Positions 4,494 to 11,632 are shown, counted from the stretch's first letter. The stretch is DNA of 11,632 nt from DASCNA01 sp036011305 (GCA_036011305.1 DASCNA010000028.1:1-11632), one strand, 5' to 3'. The notes: generated from the sequence alone by a model not told the origin. A program made the numbers and translations.

Positions 4494-7124
4494 ATGGGCA
4501 TTAATATATTAGAACTTAGAGCTCTGAGGGGGCCAAATCGTTATAGCAGACGTAAAACAATGTTTATGCTTTTGGATATTGGGGAGTTTGAAAGTAAGCC
4601 CTCTGATGAAATACCAGGGTTCACAGAGGGGTTGCTAAAAATACTTCCATCTCTGAAAGAACACCACTGCTCATTAGGAAAACCTGGAGGTTTTGTAGAA
4701 AGATTAGAAAAGGGGACTTGGATAGGCCATATAATTGAACATGTAGCTATTGAATTGCAATGTCTTTCCGGAATGGCGGTAAAATTTGGTAAAGCTTTTA
4801 CAAGTGAAGATGAAGGCGTTTACGCTATAGTTTTTCATTATCAGGTAGAATCAGCAGGTCTATATGCGGCTGAAGAAGCTATTTGGCTTGTTGAGTCTGT
4901 TATTTATAATGAAGATTATGATCTGGATAAAACAATCCAGACTTTAAAGGAGCTTAGAGAAGATGATAAAATGGGGCCATCTACTCAAAGTATAGTTGAT
5001 GAAGCAGTTTCCCGTGGAATCCCATATGTAAGACTTAATACAAACAGTTTTGTTCAGCTTGGCTATGGTAAATACCAGAAGCACATACAGGCAAGTATGA
5101 CTTCTGAAACATCTGCCATTGGTGTTGAAATAGCTGATGAAAAGGCATGGACTAAAGAAATATTAAAAAATGCATGTATTCCTGTGCCTGATGGAGAAGT
5201 TGTATTTTCGTGGGATGAAGCGCAGGAAATTGCTGAAGATATAGGTTATCCTGTTGTTGTAAAACCTGAAATAGGAAATCATGGACGGGGCATTACTGTT
5301 AATATTAACGATGTAAGAGCATTGGGGAAAGCTTTTGATTCAGCTAAAGCAATCTGCAAAACTGTTATAGTTGAACAATTTCTTGAAGGAGATGATTACA
5401 GAATGCTTGTAATTGATGGCAATCTTATAGCAGCAGCCCATCGCGTCCCCCCACATGTAGTGGGAGATGGGAAATCTACTATACAGGAGCTGATTGATGA
5501 TGTAAATCAGGATTCAAGACGTGGTTTTGGGCATGAAAATGTACTAACCAAAATCACAGTGGATGAAATGACTCTGCGTCTTCTGAAGAGAAAAAAATTT
5601 AAATTAAATGATATTCTAAGAAATGATGAAACATTATATTTGAAATCTACAGCTAATCTGAGCCAGGGAGGTACTGCTGTAGATGTTACAGATATTGTTC
5701 ATCCAGAAATAAGATTAATGGCAATTAGAACTGCCAATATAGTCGGTATGGATATTATTGGAATAGATTTTCTTGCTGAAGATATTACAAAACCTATCAG
5801 TGAGCAAAGATGCGGAATTGTTGAAGTGAATGCTGCTCCTGGGTTAAGAATGCATCTTCAGCCTAGTGAAGGCAAACCGAGAAATGTTGCAAAACCTATA
5901 ATTGATATGCTGTTTCCCGAAGAAAGACCATCTTCTATGCCCATTTTAGCTGTTACAGGCACAAATGGTAAAACTACAGTGAGTAAGCTTCTTACCCATG
6001 TGCTGAAGTATAACGGTAATAAAGTCGGCTTAGCCACTACTACAGGGGTGGAAATTGATGGGATTCCTATAGCCAGCGGAGATTTTAGCGGACCTATGGG
6101 ACATCAGCTTGTTCTCGGAGATGCTACAGTAGACCATGCAGTATTGGAAACAGCACGGGGTGCTATTATTCGCCGCGGACTTGCGTATGAAAGGTGTGAT
6201 GTTGGTATATTTCTAAATGTTGGAGCAGATCATATAGGAACTGATCTCGTATATTCTGTAGAAGATTTAGCTTTGGTAAAATCCATTGTTGTTGAAGTTG
6301 TTAAAGATAACGGGACTTCGGTGCTAAATGCAGAAAATGAATATGTGATGGCACATTTGCATAGAGCAAAAGGAAAGGTATTTTTATTTTCTTTAGATCC
6401 AGAGAATGATAATTTGAAGAAGCATATTGAAGGAGGAGGTTTTGGAGTTACAGTTGTTGACAATAACATTATAATAAGAACTAAAGAACTTGATAAACAT
6501 GTTGCCTCTGTAAACGAAATACCTATAACTTTTGGCGGTGCTGCTGATTTTAATGTTGCTAATACACTTGCTGTAATAGCAGGTTTGTATGGACTAGGTT
6601 TAAAAAGAGAACAGATCAAAAATGGTATAACTACATTCTATCCTTCAGCAAAGCAAAACCCTGGACGAATGAATATTTTCGGATTTAATAAATCTAAAGT
6701 TATCTTAGATTATGGACATAACAAGCATGCAATTGATGCTCTGGCCAAAATGCTTCCAAAATTGAGTGACGGGAGGAAAATTGCCGTATCTTTTGGAACG
6801 GGAAGCAGAACTGACGAGGCACTGATTGAATTTGGAGAAACAATTTCTAAAGCCTATGATCATGTGATTTTAGCCGATCCTGATAGACGTGACAGAAAAG
6901 TAGGCGAAACTTGTGAAATTGTTAAAAAAGGAATGCTTGATAAAGGGTTTAATGGAGATTGTATAGAAATAATAAATGATTTTAATGATGCTGTCGGGCA
7001 TGCTTTGGATATAGTAGAAGAAGGAGAAATTGTTATTGTACAGATTGATGCTGATGTGGATTCTCTGATAGATCAGATGTTGGCGAAAAAAGAGGGTGAA
7101 TTCTTTTCATATTCAGGTATTTAG
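4494..7124 (+). CDS. cphA: Cyanophycin synthetase (CphA1 type)
   Basis: A cytoplasmic ATP-dependent enzyme that builds cyanophycin, a poly-Asp backbone with Arg on each side chain, as a nitrogen/carbon reserve. All three CphA1 domains are present over 876 aa, the normal length. The N domain (about 1-160) carries LRGPN (11-15) and HIIEH (79-83), an HxxEH motif matching the proposed primer-generating hydrolase site. The ATP-grasp domain (about 165-480), which adds Asp, has VVVKPEIGNHGRG (254-266) and EVNAAPGLRMH (444-454). The Mur-ligase-like domain (about 484-876), which adds Arg, has the P-loop TGTNGKTT (488-495), ETARGAIIRRG (552-562), NVGADHIG (575-582), NPGRM (722-726) and LDYGHN (738-743). 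A GGAGGG ribosome-binding site (4483-4488) 5 nt before the ATG fixes the start. A terminator follows the stop, so cphB is a separate unit. Confidence 0.97.
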   Translation: MGINILELRALRGPNRYSRRKTMFMLLDIGEFESKPSDEIPGFTEGLLKILPSLKEHHCSLGKPGGFVERLEKGTWIGHIIEHVAIELQCLSGMAVKFGKAFTSEDEGVYAIVFHYQVESAGLYAAEEAIWLVESVIYNEDYDLDKTIQTLKELREDDKMGPSTQSIVDEAVSRGIPYVRLNTNSFVQLGYGKYQKHIQASMTSETSAIGVEIADEKAWTKEILKNACIPVPDGEVVFSWDEAQEIAEDIGYPVVVKPEIGNHGRGITVNINDVRALGKAFDSAKAICKTVIVEQFLEGDDYRMLVIDGNLIAAAHRVPPHVVGDGKSTIQELIDDVNQDSRRGFGHENVLTKITVDEMTLRLLKRKKFKLNDILRNDETLYLKSTANLSQGGTAVDVTDIVHPEIRLMAIRTANIVGMDIIGIDFLAEDITKPISEQRCGIVEVNAAPGLRMHLQPSEGKPRNVAKPIIDMLFPEERPSSMPILAVTGTNGKTTVSKLLTHVLKYNGNKVGLATTTGVEIDGIPIASGDFSGPMGHQLVLGDATVDHAVLETARGAIIRRGLAYERCDVGIFLNVGADHIGTDLVYSVEDLALVKSIVVEVVKDNGTSVLNAENEYVMAHLHRAKGKVFLFSLDPENDNLKKHIEGGGFGVTVVDNNIIIRTKELDKHVASVNEIPITFGGAADFNVANTLAVIAGLYGLGLKREQIKNGITTFYPSAKQNPGRMNIFGFNKSKVILDYGHNKHAIDALAKMLPKLSDGRKIAVSFGTGSRTDEALIEFGETISKAYDHVILADPDRRDRKVGETCEIVKKGMLDKGFNGDCIEIINDFNDAVGHALDIVEEGEIVIVQIDADVDSLIDQMLAKKEGEFFSYSGI

Positions 7125-7145
7125 GAAGAATTAACAGGATTTGTC

Positions 7146-7181
7146 ATTAGCTCCCAGAGTTTATCGGGAGCTAATTTTTTT
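7146..7181 (+). terminator. Rho-independent terminator of cphA
   Basis: A 10-bp perfect stem, ATTAGCTCCC (7146-7155) with GGGAGCTAAT (7166-7175), closes a 10-nt loop. It runs into a T tract, 21 nt past the cphA stop. It separates cphA from cphB transcription. Confidence 0.9.
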
Positions 7182-7188
7182 ATATTTC

Positions 7189-7341
7189 TATTACAAATTT
7201 TTATAAGCAGGCTGTTGTAATTTATTGAGTATTTCGAATTGCTGAATATAAATGAAAATATAATAAATATTCACTTTAAAAAGCTTTGTTTTGGATAAAT
7301 ATTTAAAGTAACAAAAAAAGTTATATTACAAATTTTTATAA
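7189..7341 (+). repeat. 18-nt direct repeat pair upstream of cphB
   Basis: TATTACAAATTTTTATAA occurs identically at 7189-7206 and 7324-7341, 135 bp apart, in the 299-bp gap between cphA and cphB. Between them lies an 8-bp inverted repeat, ACTTTAAA (7273-7280) / TTTAAAGT (7302-7309). No ORF is seen in this gap. The repeats could be paired regulator sites for cphB, or a remnant of a small local duplication. Confidence 0.5.
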
Positions 7342-7409
7342 TAATAATTTATTTATATTTTAGCTATTAGTTCTAGATAAATTATTTTAGTAGCATATGA
7401 AGTTATGAT

Positions 7410-7426
7410 GGAGGAAAAAAGAAGTG
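7410..7426 (+). promoter_or_regulatory. Ribosome-binding site that decides the GTG start of cphB
   Basis: GGAGG (7410-7414) lies 9 nt before the GTG at 7424. The nearby ATG codons at 7405 and 7408 are out of frame with cphB and too close to the Shine-Dalgarno sequence. The family N-terminus (a short lead, then GTLVAIGGKEDK) also fits the GTG start. Confidence 0.85.
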
Positions 7427-8248
7427 ACAGCAAAAAAAATTGGAAACGGGACACTGGTCGCAATTGGAGGCAAAGAAGATAAAAGAGACGGGCTTGAGAT
7501 ATTAAGACGTGTTATAGATGAAGGTAAAGGCCGGGATACACATATTGAGGTTGTTACCACCGCCAGCAGGGAACCTAAGCCATTGGCTAGACTTTATGAA
7601 GATACCTTTAAAAGAATAGGTGTTAACAGATATGAAGTTATAAATATAGCAAGTCGTGAAGAAGCTAATAGTGAAGCTTTATCTAGACGTATGTCTGAAG
7701 CTGATATTATTTTCTTTACCGGTGGGGATCAATTACGACTGACCAGTATCCTTGGCGGTTCAAGGTTTTTGAAGACACTTAGAGAATGCTATGAGAATGG
7801 TACTATGATTGCCGGAACCAGTGCCGGAGCTGCAGCAATTTCCGACACTATGATTTATGGAGGAGAGAGCAGATACGGGTTGGTAAAAAGTAAAGTATCA
7901 ATGAGTCCTGGTTTTGGTTTCATTAAACATGTTGTTTTTGATACTCACTTTATTGGAAGAGGCAGAATTATCAGATTATTTCAGGTTGTTGCCTCTAATC
8001 CAGCAAACGTAGGTGTAGGACTCAGTGAAGACACGGCAATCATTATGCGCGATGAATATATAATGGAGGTCATCGGTAATGGAATTGTAATTATTGTTGA
8101 TGGTTCTCATTTAAGAAATTCCAATATCTCTCATATAGGTAAAGGTGATCTGATAGCAGCTGAAAATTTTCATGTACATTCACTTATTGCAGGTTATAAA
8201 TATGATCTTAAAACAAAAAGAGTCATAGTTCCAACTCAGCATGAGTAG
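7424..8248 (+). CDS. cphB: Cyanophycinase
   Basis: A cytoplasmic serine-type exopeptidase (peptidase family S51) that releases beta-Asp-Arg dipeptides from cyanophycin and so mobilises the reserve made by CphA. Its 274 aa match the usual length. The N-terminus GTLVAIGGKEDK (9-20) and FFTGGDQ are family hallmarks. The nucleophile is S133 in GTSAGAAA, with H175 in DTHFIGRGR and E202 in LSEDTAI. This Ser-His-Glu set lies within one residue of the S132/H174/E201 triad I recall for the Synechocystis enzyme. The start is GTG. It lies 299 nt after cphA in the same direction but behind a terminator, with its own terminator after the stop, so breakdown is probably controlled separately. No isoaspartyl dipeptidase gene, needed to split the dipeptide, is in the window. 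Confidence 0.96.
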   Translation: MTAKKIGNGTLVAIGGKEDKRDGLEILRRVIDEGKGRDTHIEVVTTASREPKPLARLYEDTFKRIGVNRYEVINIASREEANSEALSRRMSEADIIFFTGGDQLRLTSILGGSRFLKTLRECYENGTMIAGTSAGAAAISDTMIYGGESRYGLVKSKVSMSPGFGFIKHVVFDTHFIGRGRIIRLFQVVASNPANVGVGLSEDTAIIMRDEYIMEVIGNGIVIIVDGSHLRNSNISHIGKGDLIAAENFHVHSLIAGYKYDLKTKRVIVPTQHE

Positions 8249-8280
8249 GTTTTAATATAGAATATGTTTTTATAAACAAT

Positions 8281-8318
8281 ACAGCGATAAGTCAATATAG
8301 ATTTTATCGCTGTTTTTT
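8281..8318 (+). terminator. Rho-independent terminator of cphB
   Basis: ACAGCGATAA (8281-8290) pairs perfectly with TTATCGCTGT (8304-8313) around a 13-nt loop and is followed by a T run. It lies between the convergent cphB and mechanosensitive-channel genes. On the minus strand the T run is poorer, so it mainly serves cphB. Confidence 0.88.
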
Positions 8319-8343
8319 AGTAAGTTACTTTTCTGACTGTTGC

Positions 8344-9186
8344 CTAGGCAATTTTCTTAGATATATATACATCTCTTTTAGGATAAGGTATTTCAATGTC
8401 ATTATCTCTGAGAGCTTTATTAAGTGAATAATTAACTTTGCTTTCAAATTCCCAGCGTTCAAGTTTGTTTGTTACATTAATTGCAAAGTATAATTCAAAT
8501 TTTAGAAAATATTCACTATGCTCTTTAAATAATACAAATGGGATTGGTTTTTTGAGTACACCTTCAACATTAGAGGCAGCTTGCCTCATGATATCAGAAG
8601 CTTTTTCAATATCAGAATTATAACCTATTCCTATGTATACACTTGATAAAATTGTATTATCCTTTTTTGTCCAATTGGTTATATTTTCGTTTAGTGCAAC
8701 ACTATTTGGAATTATAATATCAATATTTTCTTCTGTATGAATAGTAATACTTCTGAAGCTGATATCCCAAATTCTGCCTATTTGATTGTTAATTTCTACA
8801 ACATCACCCATTTTAAAAGGTTTCTCTACCATGATTACAAGACCGCTCCATAAGTTTGTAATATAGCTCTGAAGTCCAAGTCCAATGCCGATACCGATAC
8901 CACCTGCCAGAAATTTAACTGTTGTTAATGGGATGCCGAGCATGCTTACTGCAAAATAAAGAGAAATTATTATAAGCAATATGTATATTGTTTTAGTTAT
9001 TAAAACATGATCATGCTTTGATATTGCCGGTACAAATTTATAGATTTTTTTTGAAAGAATCCGATTTATTATTTTTGAAACAATGATACCTATCAGTAAA
9101 ATAATTATTGCTTCAAAAACATGACCAGCTGTAAGTGTGAATGTTTTGGCTGAATATAGTTGAAAATTCCAAACTTCGTTAAACAT
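8344..9186 (-). CDS. MscS-family small-conductance mechanosensitive channel
   Basis: An inner-membrane channel that opens under membrane tension and releases solutes on osmotic downshock. Its 280 aa match E. coli MscS (about 286). Membrane spans are at about 20-42 and 64-84, with the pore-lining TM3 at about 88-120. TM3 is rich in Gly (LAGGIGIGIGLGLQ, 93-106), as required for close packing of seven helices. The cytoplasmic beta domain follows with EKPFKMGDVVEI (121-132), the conserved IIPNS loop (158-162) and a C-terminal alpha/beta domain ending in the common IPYPKRDVY (266-274). A GGAG ribosome-binding site (9192-9195) lies 5 nt before the ATG. The stop lies within a 12-bp palindrome (8340-8351). 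It is transcribed in the same direction as the peroxiredoxin but separated from it by a terminator. Confidence 0.95.
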   Translation of the reverse strand: MFNEVWNFQLYSAKTFTLTAGHVFEAIIILLIGIIVSKIINRILSKKIYKFVPAISKHDHVLITKTIYILLIIISLYFAVSMLGIPLTTVKFLAGGIGIGIGLGLQSYITNLWSGLVIMVEKPFKMGDVVEINNQIGRIWDISFRSITIHTEENIDIIIPNSVALNENITNWTKKDNTILSSVYIGIGYNSDIEKASDIMRQAASNVEGVLKKPIPFVLFKEHSEYFLKFELYFAINVTNKLERWEFESKVNYSLNKALRDNDIEIPYPKRDVYISKKIA

Positions 9187-9233
9187 TAAGACTCCGCAAA
9201 TTAAATGTTTTTACATGAAAAATATATTAAATA

Positions 9234-9258
9234 AAAAGCCGGTTAAATACCGGCTTTT
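9234..9258 (-). terminator. Rho-independent terminator of the peroxiredoxin gene
   Basis: AAAAGCCGGT (9234-9243) and ACCGGCTTTT (9249-9258) form a 10-bp perfect stem with a 5-nt loop. On the minus strand it is followed by a T-rich run. It lies 29 nt past the peroxiredoxin stop and before the MscS start. Confidence 0.9.
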
Positions 9259-9287
9259 AGATTAACTCTTTTTATCTATTTTAACAA

Positions 9288-9896
9288 TTATTGTTTTACA
9301 GAATCATAAACTTTTCCAACCATAGCTTCTGAAGGAGCAAGAGTCTTTTCTCCAGTGTCCCATTTAGCAGGGCACACTTCATTAGGATTTTCTCTAACGT
9401 ATACAGCGGCTTTTACTTTTCTTAAAAGTTCATCAGCATTTCTGCCGACATTATAAAAACTTACTTCAGATGAAACTAAGTTTCCTTCAGGATTAATAAT
9501 AAATGTACCTCTTAATGCTAAGCCGGTAGCTTCATCGTATACTCCAAAGAGTTTTGATACTTTGCCTGTCGGGTCAGCACCCATAGGGTATTTCACATCC
9601 TTAAGCAGGAGTTCTGATTCTTTCCATGCGAGATGTACAAATTCTGTATCAGTAGAAATAGAAACAATTTCTGCACCTTGTTTTTCAATTTCTTTATATT
9701 TAGAAGCTACATCTGCAAGTTCAGTAGGGCATACAAATGTGAAATCTGCAGGATAGAAATAAAGAATTGTCCATCTGCCTGCTTTTTTAGATTCTTCTAT
9801 AGAAAATTTACTGAATTGATTACTTTTAGGATCAAAAGTATTAATTTCAAAATCTGGAACATCCATTCCAACTCTAACTATTTTTTCGTCACACAT
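9288..9896 (-). CDS. ahpC: AhpC-type 2-Cys peroxiredoxin
   Basis: A cytoplasmic thiol peroxidase that reduces H2O2, organic peroxides and peroxynitrite. Its 202 aa are in the AhpC/Prx1 range. The peroxidatic Cys is C56 in FYPADFTFVCPTEL, with the Pro and Thr of the PxxxTxxC site (P49, T53) and the active-site Arg region LRGTF. The resolving Cys is C175 in EVCPAKW, giving a typical 2-Cys enzyme. STDTEFVHLAW, DPTG and the GRNADELLRKVKA stretch are very close to E. coli AhpC. No AhpF reductase gene is adjacent, so recycling must use another reductase. An AGGAG ribosome-binding site (9904-9908) precedes the ATG by 7 nt. A possible PerR/Fur-type box lies upstream. It has its own terminator. Confidence 0.96.
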   Translation of the reverse strand: MCDEKIVRVGMDVPDFEINTFDPKSNQFSKFSIEESKKAGRWTILYFYPADFTFVCPTELADVASKYKEIEKQGAEIVSISTDTEFVHLAWKESELLLKDVKYPMGADPTGKVSKLFGVYDEATGLALRGTFIINPEGNLVSSEVSFYNVGRNADELLRKVKAAVYVRENPNEVCPAKWDTGEKTLAPSEAMVGKVYDSVKQ

Positions 9897-9952
9897 TATT
9901 TAACTCCTAAATTATATTTTATATAACACTAAAATAGTATCATTACAATTAA

Positions 9953-9974
9953 GTTCAAGTTTAAATTATTATAA
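9953..9974 (-). promoter_or_regulatory. Possible PerR-like box next to a -35-like element upstream of ahpC
   Basis: On the minus strand, positions 9974-9960 read TTATAATAATTTAAA. This matches 12 of the 14 defined positions of the PerR box TTATAATNATTATAA. It abuts TTGAAC (9958-9953), a fair -35 box, though the downstream -10 (TATTTT, 16 nt away) is weak. The location suits peroxide control of a peroxiredoxin. Because the box contains only A and T, a chance match in this DNA is a real risk. Confidence 0.35.
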
Positions 9975-10111
9975 TTTCACAAATATATTTATAGATTACT
10001 AATTCTTAGCTGTATGAAAATGATATTTAATTAAAAAATAACAGATCATAAGCACTTAAGAGAATTATGCAATAGAATATAGAAAATTTAGTGAATATAA
10101 ATTATGGATGA

Positions 10112-11332
10112 TTAATTATTTTTAACGGATTGTTGTTTTTCTAATTCTCCTGTTCCAATAATAACCTGAACAGTATCACCGGGCATTAACTCATATCTCT
10201 CCTGGTTAAAGGTGACTGTATCACCATTTTTTAAAGGTTTTGATGGTAATTCAGTCAAGATCAAATCATGAAGCTCAAGTTTGCCGGAATCCTTTAGGGA
10301 ACGACACATTGTGAAGCCTTCCATTATACGCTGGAGATTAGCTGGTTTAACGTAAACTTTTTCAACTTTAAATAAACGGTTAATACCTTGATTAGGTTGT
10401 AATGATTTTTGGTTTACAGCACGCCATACATAGTATTTCTTATTATCTTTTATTAATGAAGTTTCCGGAACTGCTAAAATTTTAGAATTTAAATCATTTG
10501 TATAAAATTTTACCACATGCATACAGTTATTAACCCTCTGTATATTTTTATTAGAGTTACTGTCATATTCCTTCATTTGATTGCTGGTTCTAAAAATTAT
10601 TCCGTCTTTACAAAGTAATGAATATCCATAAAAAACACCCTGTGATGTATTGGTGAGTTCGTTTATTATTTTTACAGGTGTATCAATTTTAATCTGGTTT
10701 GCTTCATCTCTTGACATTTTTACTTTAATTCCAATGGGATTGAGTTGCGATATTTTTATAGTAGCAGGATTAGCTGTTGCCGGTCCACTTGAATACATTA
10801 CTTCATCTACTATTCCTTCAAAAGGTGCTACTTGGGTACAGTAGGCTAAAGCTAGTTGTGTTTCCAGTAGTGCTGCTACATTTGAATCTAGTTTACTTAA
10901 TGAATCATAATATGTAGCTCGTGCAGCTTGAAAAGCCTGCATAGATGCAACTTTAGATACACTAGAAGTTAGACTACGGTATCTTTCAAGGTTTTCTTTA
11001 TCAGTAAGTAAATCAGCTTTTGCAGAATTTACAGCACTTTTTGCAGCTAGAACTCTGTCTTCCCAATACTCCTGCTTCAATTTTATTAATACTGTTCCCT
11101 GTTTAATTATTTTACCATCAGTATCTGTTATCTGAGGGGTAATTATTTTTCCTAATCTTGCCACCTGTTCTACTGACCCATAATAACTGTAGTCTGTCCC
11201 TGATGCTATTGTATTTGTCTGAAGTGTAACAACAGTGCCGTGGTATTCTTTAGCCGCCTTCATTGACAGCGTGAATGATAAAAGTATAAAAATAGAAGTA
11301 ATTATTAACGGTTTGAAGTGTGGACTAATCAT
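10112..11332 (-). CDS. Periplasmic adaptor (membrane-fusion) protein of an efflux system
   Basis: HlyD/AcrA-like adaptor that bridges an inner-membrane pump and an outer-membrane channel. Its 406 aa are typical. An N-terminal hydrophobic segment (about 8-24) is a signal peptide or anchor; no lipobox Cys is visible. Next come a barrel/lipoyl first half (about 50-88), a helical hairpin rich in Ala, Ser and Leu (about 90-160), and the lipoyl second half with the family motif CTQVAPFEGIVDEV (165-178). Beta-barrel and membrane-proximal domains follow (about 198-395), including ILAVPETSLI (285-294). Four Cys (165, 241, 270, 343) are unusual for a periplasmic protein. No pump gene follows: the next gene downstream is ahpC, and upstream is an IS element. 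A GAGG ribosome-binding site lies 5 nt before the ATG. Substrate unknown. Confidence 0.85.
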   Translation of the reverse strand: MISPHFKPLIITSIFILLSFTLSMKAAKEYHGTVVTLQTNTIASGTDYSYYGSVEQVARLGKIITPQITDTDGKIIKQGTVLIKLKQEYWEDRVLAAKSAVNSAKADLLTDKENLERYRSLTSSVSKVASMQAFQAARATYYDSLSKLDSNVAALLETQLALAYCTQVAPFEGIVDEVMYSSGPATANPATIKISQLNPIGIKVKMSRDEANQIKIDTPVKIINELTNTSQGVFYGYSLLCKDGIIFRTSNQMKEYDSNSNKNIQRVNNCMHVVKFYTNDLNSKILAVPETSLIKDNKKYYVWRAVNQKSLQPNQGINRLFKVEKVYVKPANLQRIMEGFTMCRSLKDSGKLELHDLILTELPSKPLKNGDTVTFNQERYELMPGDTVQVIIGTGELEKQQSVKNN

Positions 11333-11371
11333 ACATACCTCGTATTTGAAAATGTTTTTAATTTACTAATA

Positions 11372-11400
11372 ATTTTATATAAATTGCATGATAGTTGCAA
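11372..11400 (-). promoter_or_regulatory. Putative promoter of the efflux adaptor gene
   Basis: On the minus strand, TTGCAA (11395-11400) and TAAAAT (11372-11377) are 17 nt apart, matching 4/6 and 5/6 of the sigma-70 consensus. They lie about 40 nt upstream of the ATG and inside the chromosomal side of the IS boundary, so the adaptor keeps its own promoter. Confidence 0.45.
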
Positions 11401-11469
11401 GATAAGAAGTTTGAATTAAAGGACTTAATTTATCTTATACTTTTTAAAATTTGCTAGATTCAAGTTCGA

Positions 11470-11547
11470 AGTGCAACCCTAAATTTGCTTAAGAAGGTGT
11501 CAAATGCAACCTAAATTCCATAGTTGGTATTAAAGAAAATTCCATAG
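11470..11547. repeat. Interlaced direct repeats at the IS21-type end
   Basis: Type A: 11470-11485 and 11502-11517, about 32 nt apart, sharing TGCAACC and CTAAATT. Type B: AAATTCCATAG at 11513-11523 and 11537-11547, 24 nt apart. Each type B copy is followed by a similar G-rich pair (TTGG, CTCGG). The second A copy and first B copy overlap at AAATT. They are probably transposase-binding sites. Confidence 0.65.
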
Positions 11548-11560
11548 CTCGGATAAAAAT

Positions 11561-11632
11561 TTATACCTCCGTTTTATTGTTTTTAATATTCTTAGTACGA
11601 TAGCTTTGTCCGTTAATTTTAAATATACTTGA
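11561..11632 (-). CDS. istB: IS21 helper ATPase IstB-like protein, C-terminal 23 residues (partial)
   Basis: The minus strand is open from the window edge to a TAA at 11561-11563 and reads SSIFKINGQSYRTKN and then a basic tail. The KINGQSYRTKN core matches the end of IstB proteins, which characteristically finish with a strand of the type I-x-G-x-SYR-x-K followed by Lys/Arg residues. IstB is an AAA+ ATPase that helps the IstA transposase choose targets. Only the tail is visible, so intactness cannot be judged. The family call rests on this short motif plus the terminal repeats just beyond the stop. Confidence 0.6.
   Translation of the reverse strand, partial: SSIFKINGQSYRTKNIKNNKTEV

Larger units (their letters stand above)
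11461..11632 (-). mobile_element. IS21-family insertion sequence, right-hand end only
   Basis: This segment holds the last codons of an IstB-like gene (11561-11632) and, beyond its stop, two kinds of short direct repeat. AGTGCAACCCTAAATT (11470-11485) recurs as AATGCAACCTAAATT (11503-11517), and AAATTCCATAG occurs at 11513-11523 and 11537-11547. Multiple internal repeats near the tip are a feature of IS21-family ends, where the transposase binds. The exact tip cannot be fixed: candidates are near 11452, 11461 or 11498 (TGTCAAATGC). The rest of the element lies outside the window. Confidence 0.6.

Noticed and set aside
6230..6619. 129-codon minus-strand open frame inside cphA
   Set aside because: It lies entirely within the conserved Mur-ligase domain of CphA and is a Ser/Thr/Pro-rich antisense reading.
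8340..8351. 12-bp palindrome TTGCCTAGGCAA at the end of the MscS gene
   Set aside because: It overlaps the last codons and the stop; coding constraint and chance explain it, and no partner site was seen.
1..11632. CRISPR array, tRNA, rRNA or phage genes
   Set aside because: No regularly spaced repeats, cloverleaf, ribosomal RNA segment or phage structural gene was recognised on either strand.

Overview
The window is strongly AT-rich bacterial DNA. A periplasmic-adaptor protein with a signal peptide, an MscS channel and an AhpC-type peroxiredoxin point to a diderm (Gram-negative) host. The first gene looks most like the proteobacterial TsgA group of MFS carriers, but I cannot name a genus, and the low G+C and cyanophycin genes fit several lineages. 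Both ends fall in repetitive DNA: an ATA trinucleotide tract on the left and the end of an IS21-type element on the right. The stretch may therefore be a whole contig of a draft assembly.

Layout. 1-693 (+) is the C-terminal half of an MFS transporter cut by the left edge. 694-2520 holds poorly known genes: a 66-residue ORF followed by a perfect 38-bp palindrome, a 266-residue protein with an N-terminal helix-turn-helix, one membrane span and a C-terminal coiled coil, and a converging 94-residue acidic protein. 2586-3011 (-) is a bacteriohemerythrin with one altered iron-ligand position. 3224-4231 (-) is a conserved protein of unknown function with metal-site-like motifs. It is divergent from 4494-7124 (+), a full-length cyanophycin synthetase (cphA). 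7424-8248 (+) is cyanophycinase (cphB). Then come an MscS-family channel (8344-9186, -), an AhpC-type 2-Cys peroxiredoxin (9288-9896, -), a periplasmic efflux adaptor without its pump (10112-11332, -), and the end of an IS21-family element (about 11461 to the right edge, -) with the last 23 codons of an IstB-like protein.

Function. The centre of the window is a cyanophycin storage module. CphA polymerises Asp and Arg into the multi-Arg-poly-Asp reserve using ATP, and CphB cuts it back to beta-Asp-Arg dipeptides. Each gene has its own rho-independent terminator, so synthesis and breakdown can be controlled separately. No isoaspartyl dipeptidase, which would finish dipeptide breakdown, lies in the window. 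The divergent 335-residue gene shares a 262-bp intergenic region with cphA containing two palindromes and is the best candidate for an unrecognised partner. Hemerythrin, peroxiredoxin and MscS form an oxygen, peroxide and osmotic-stress background, but nothing in the sequence ties them directly to cyanophycin.
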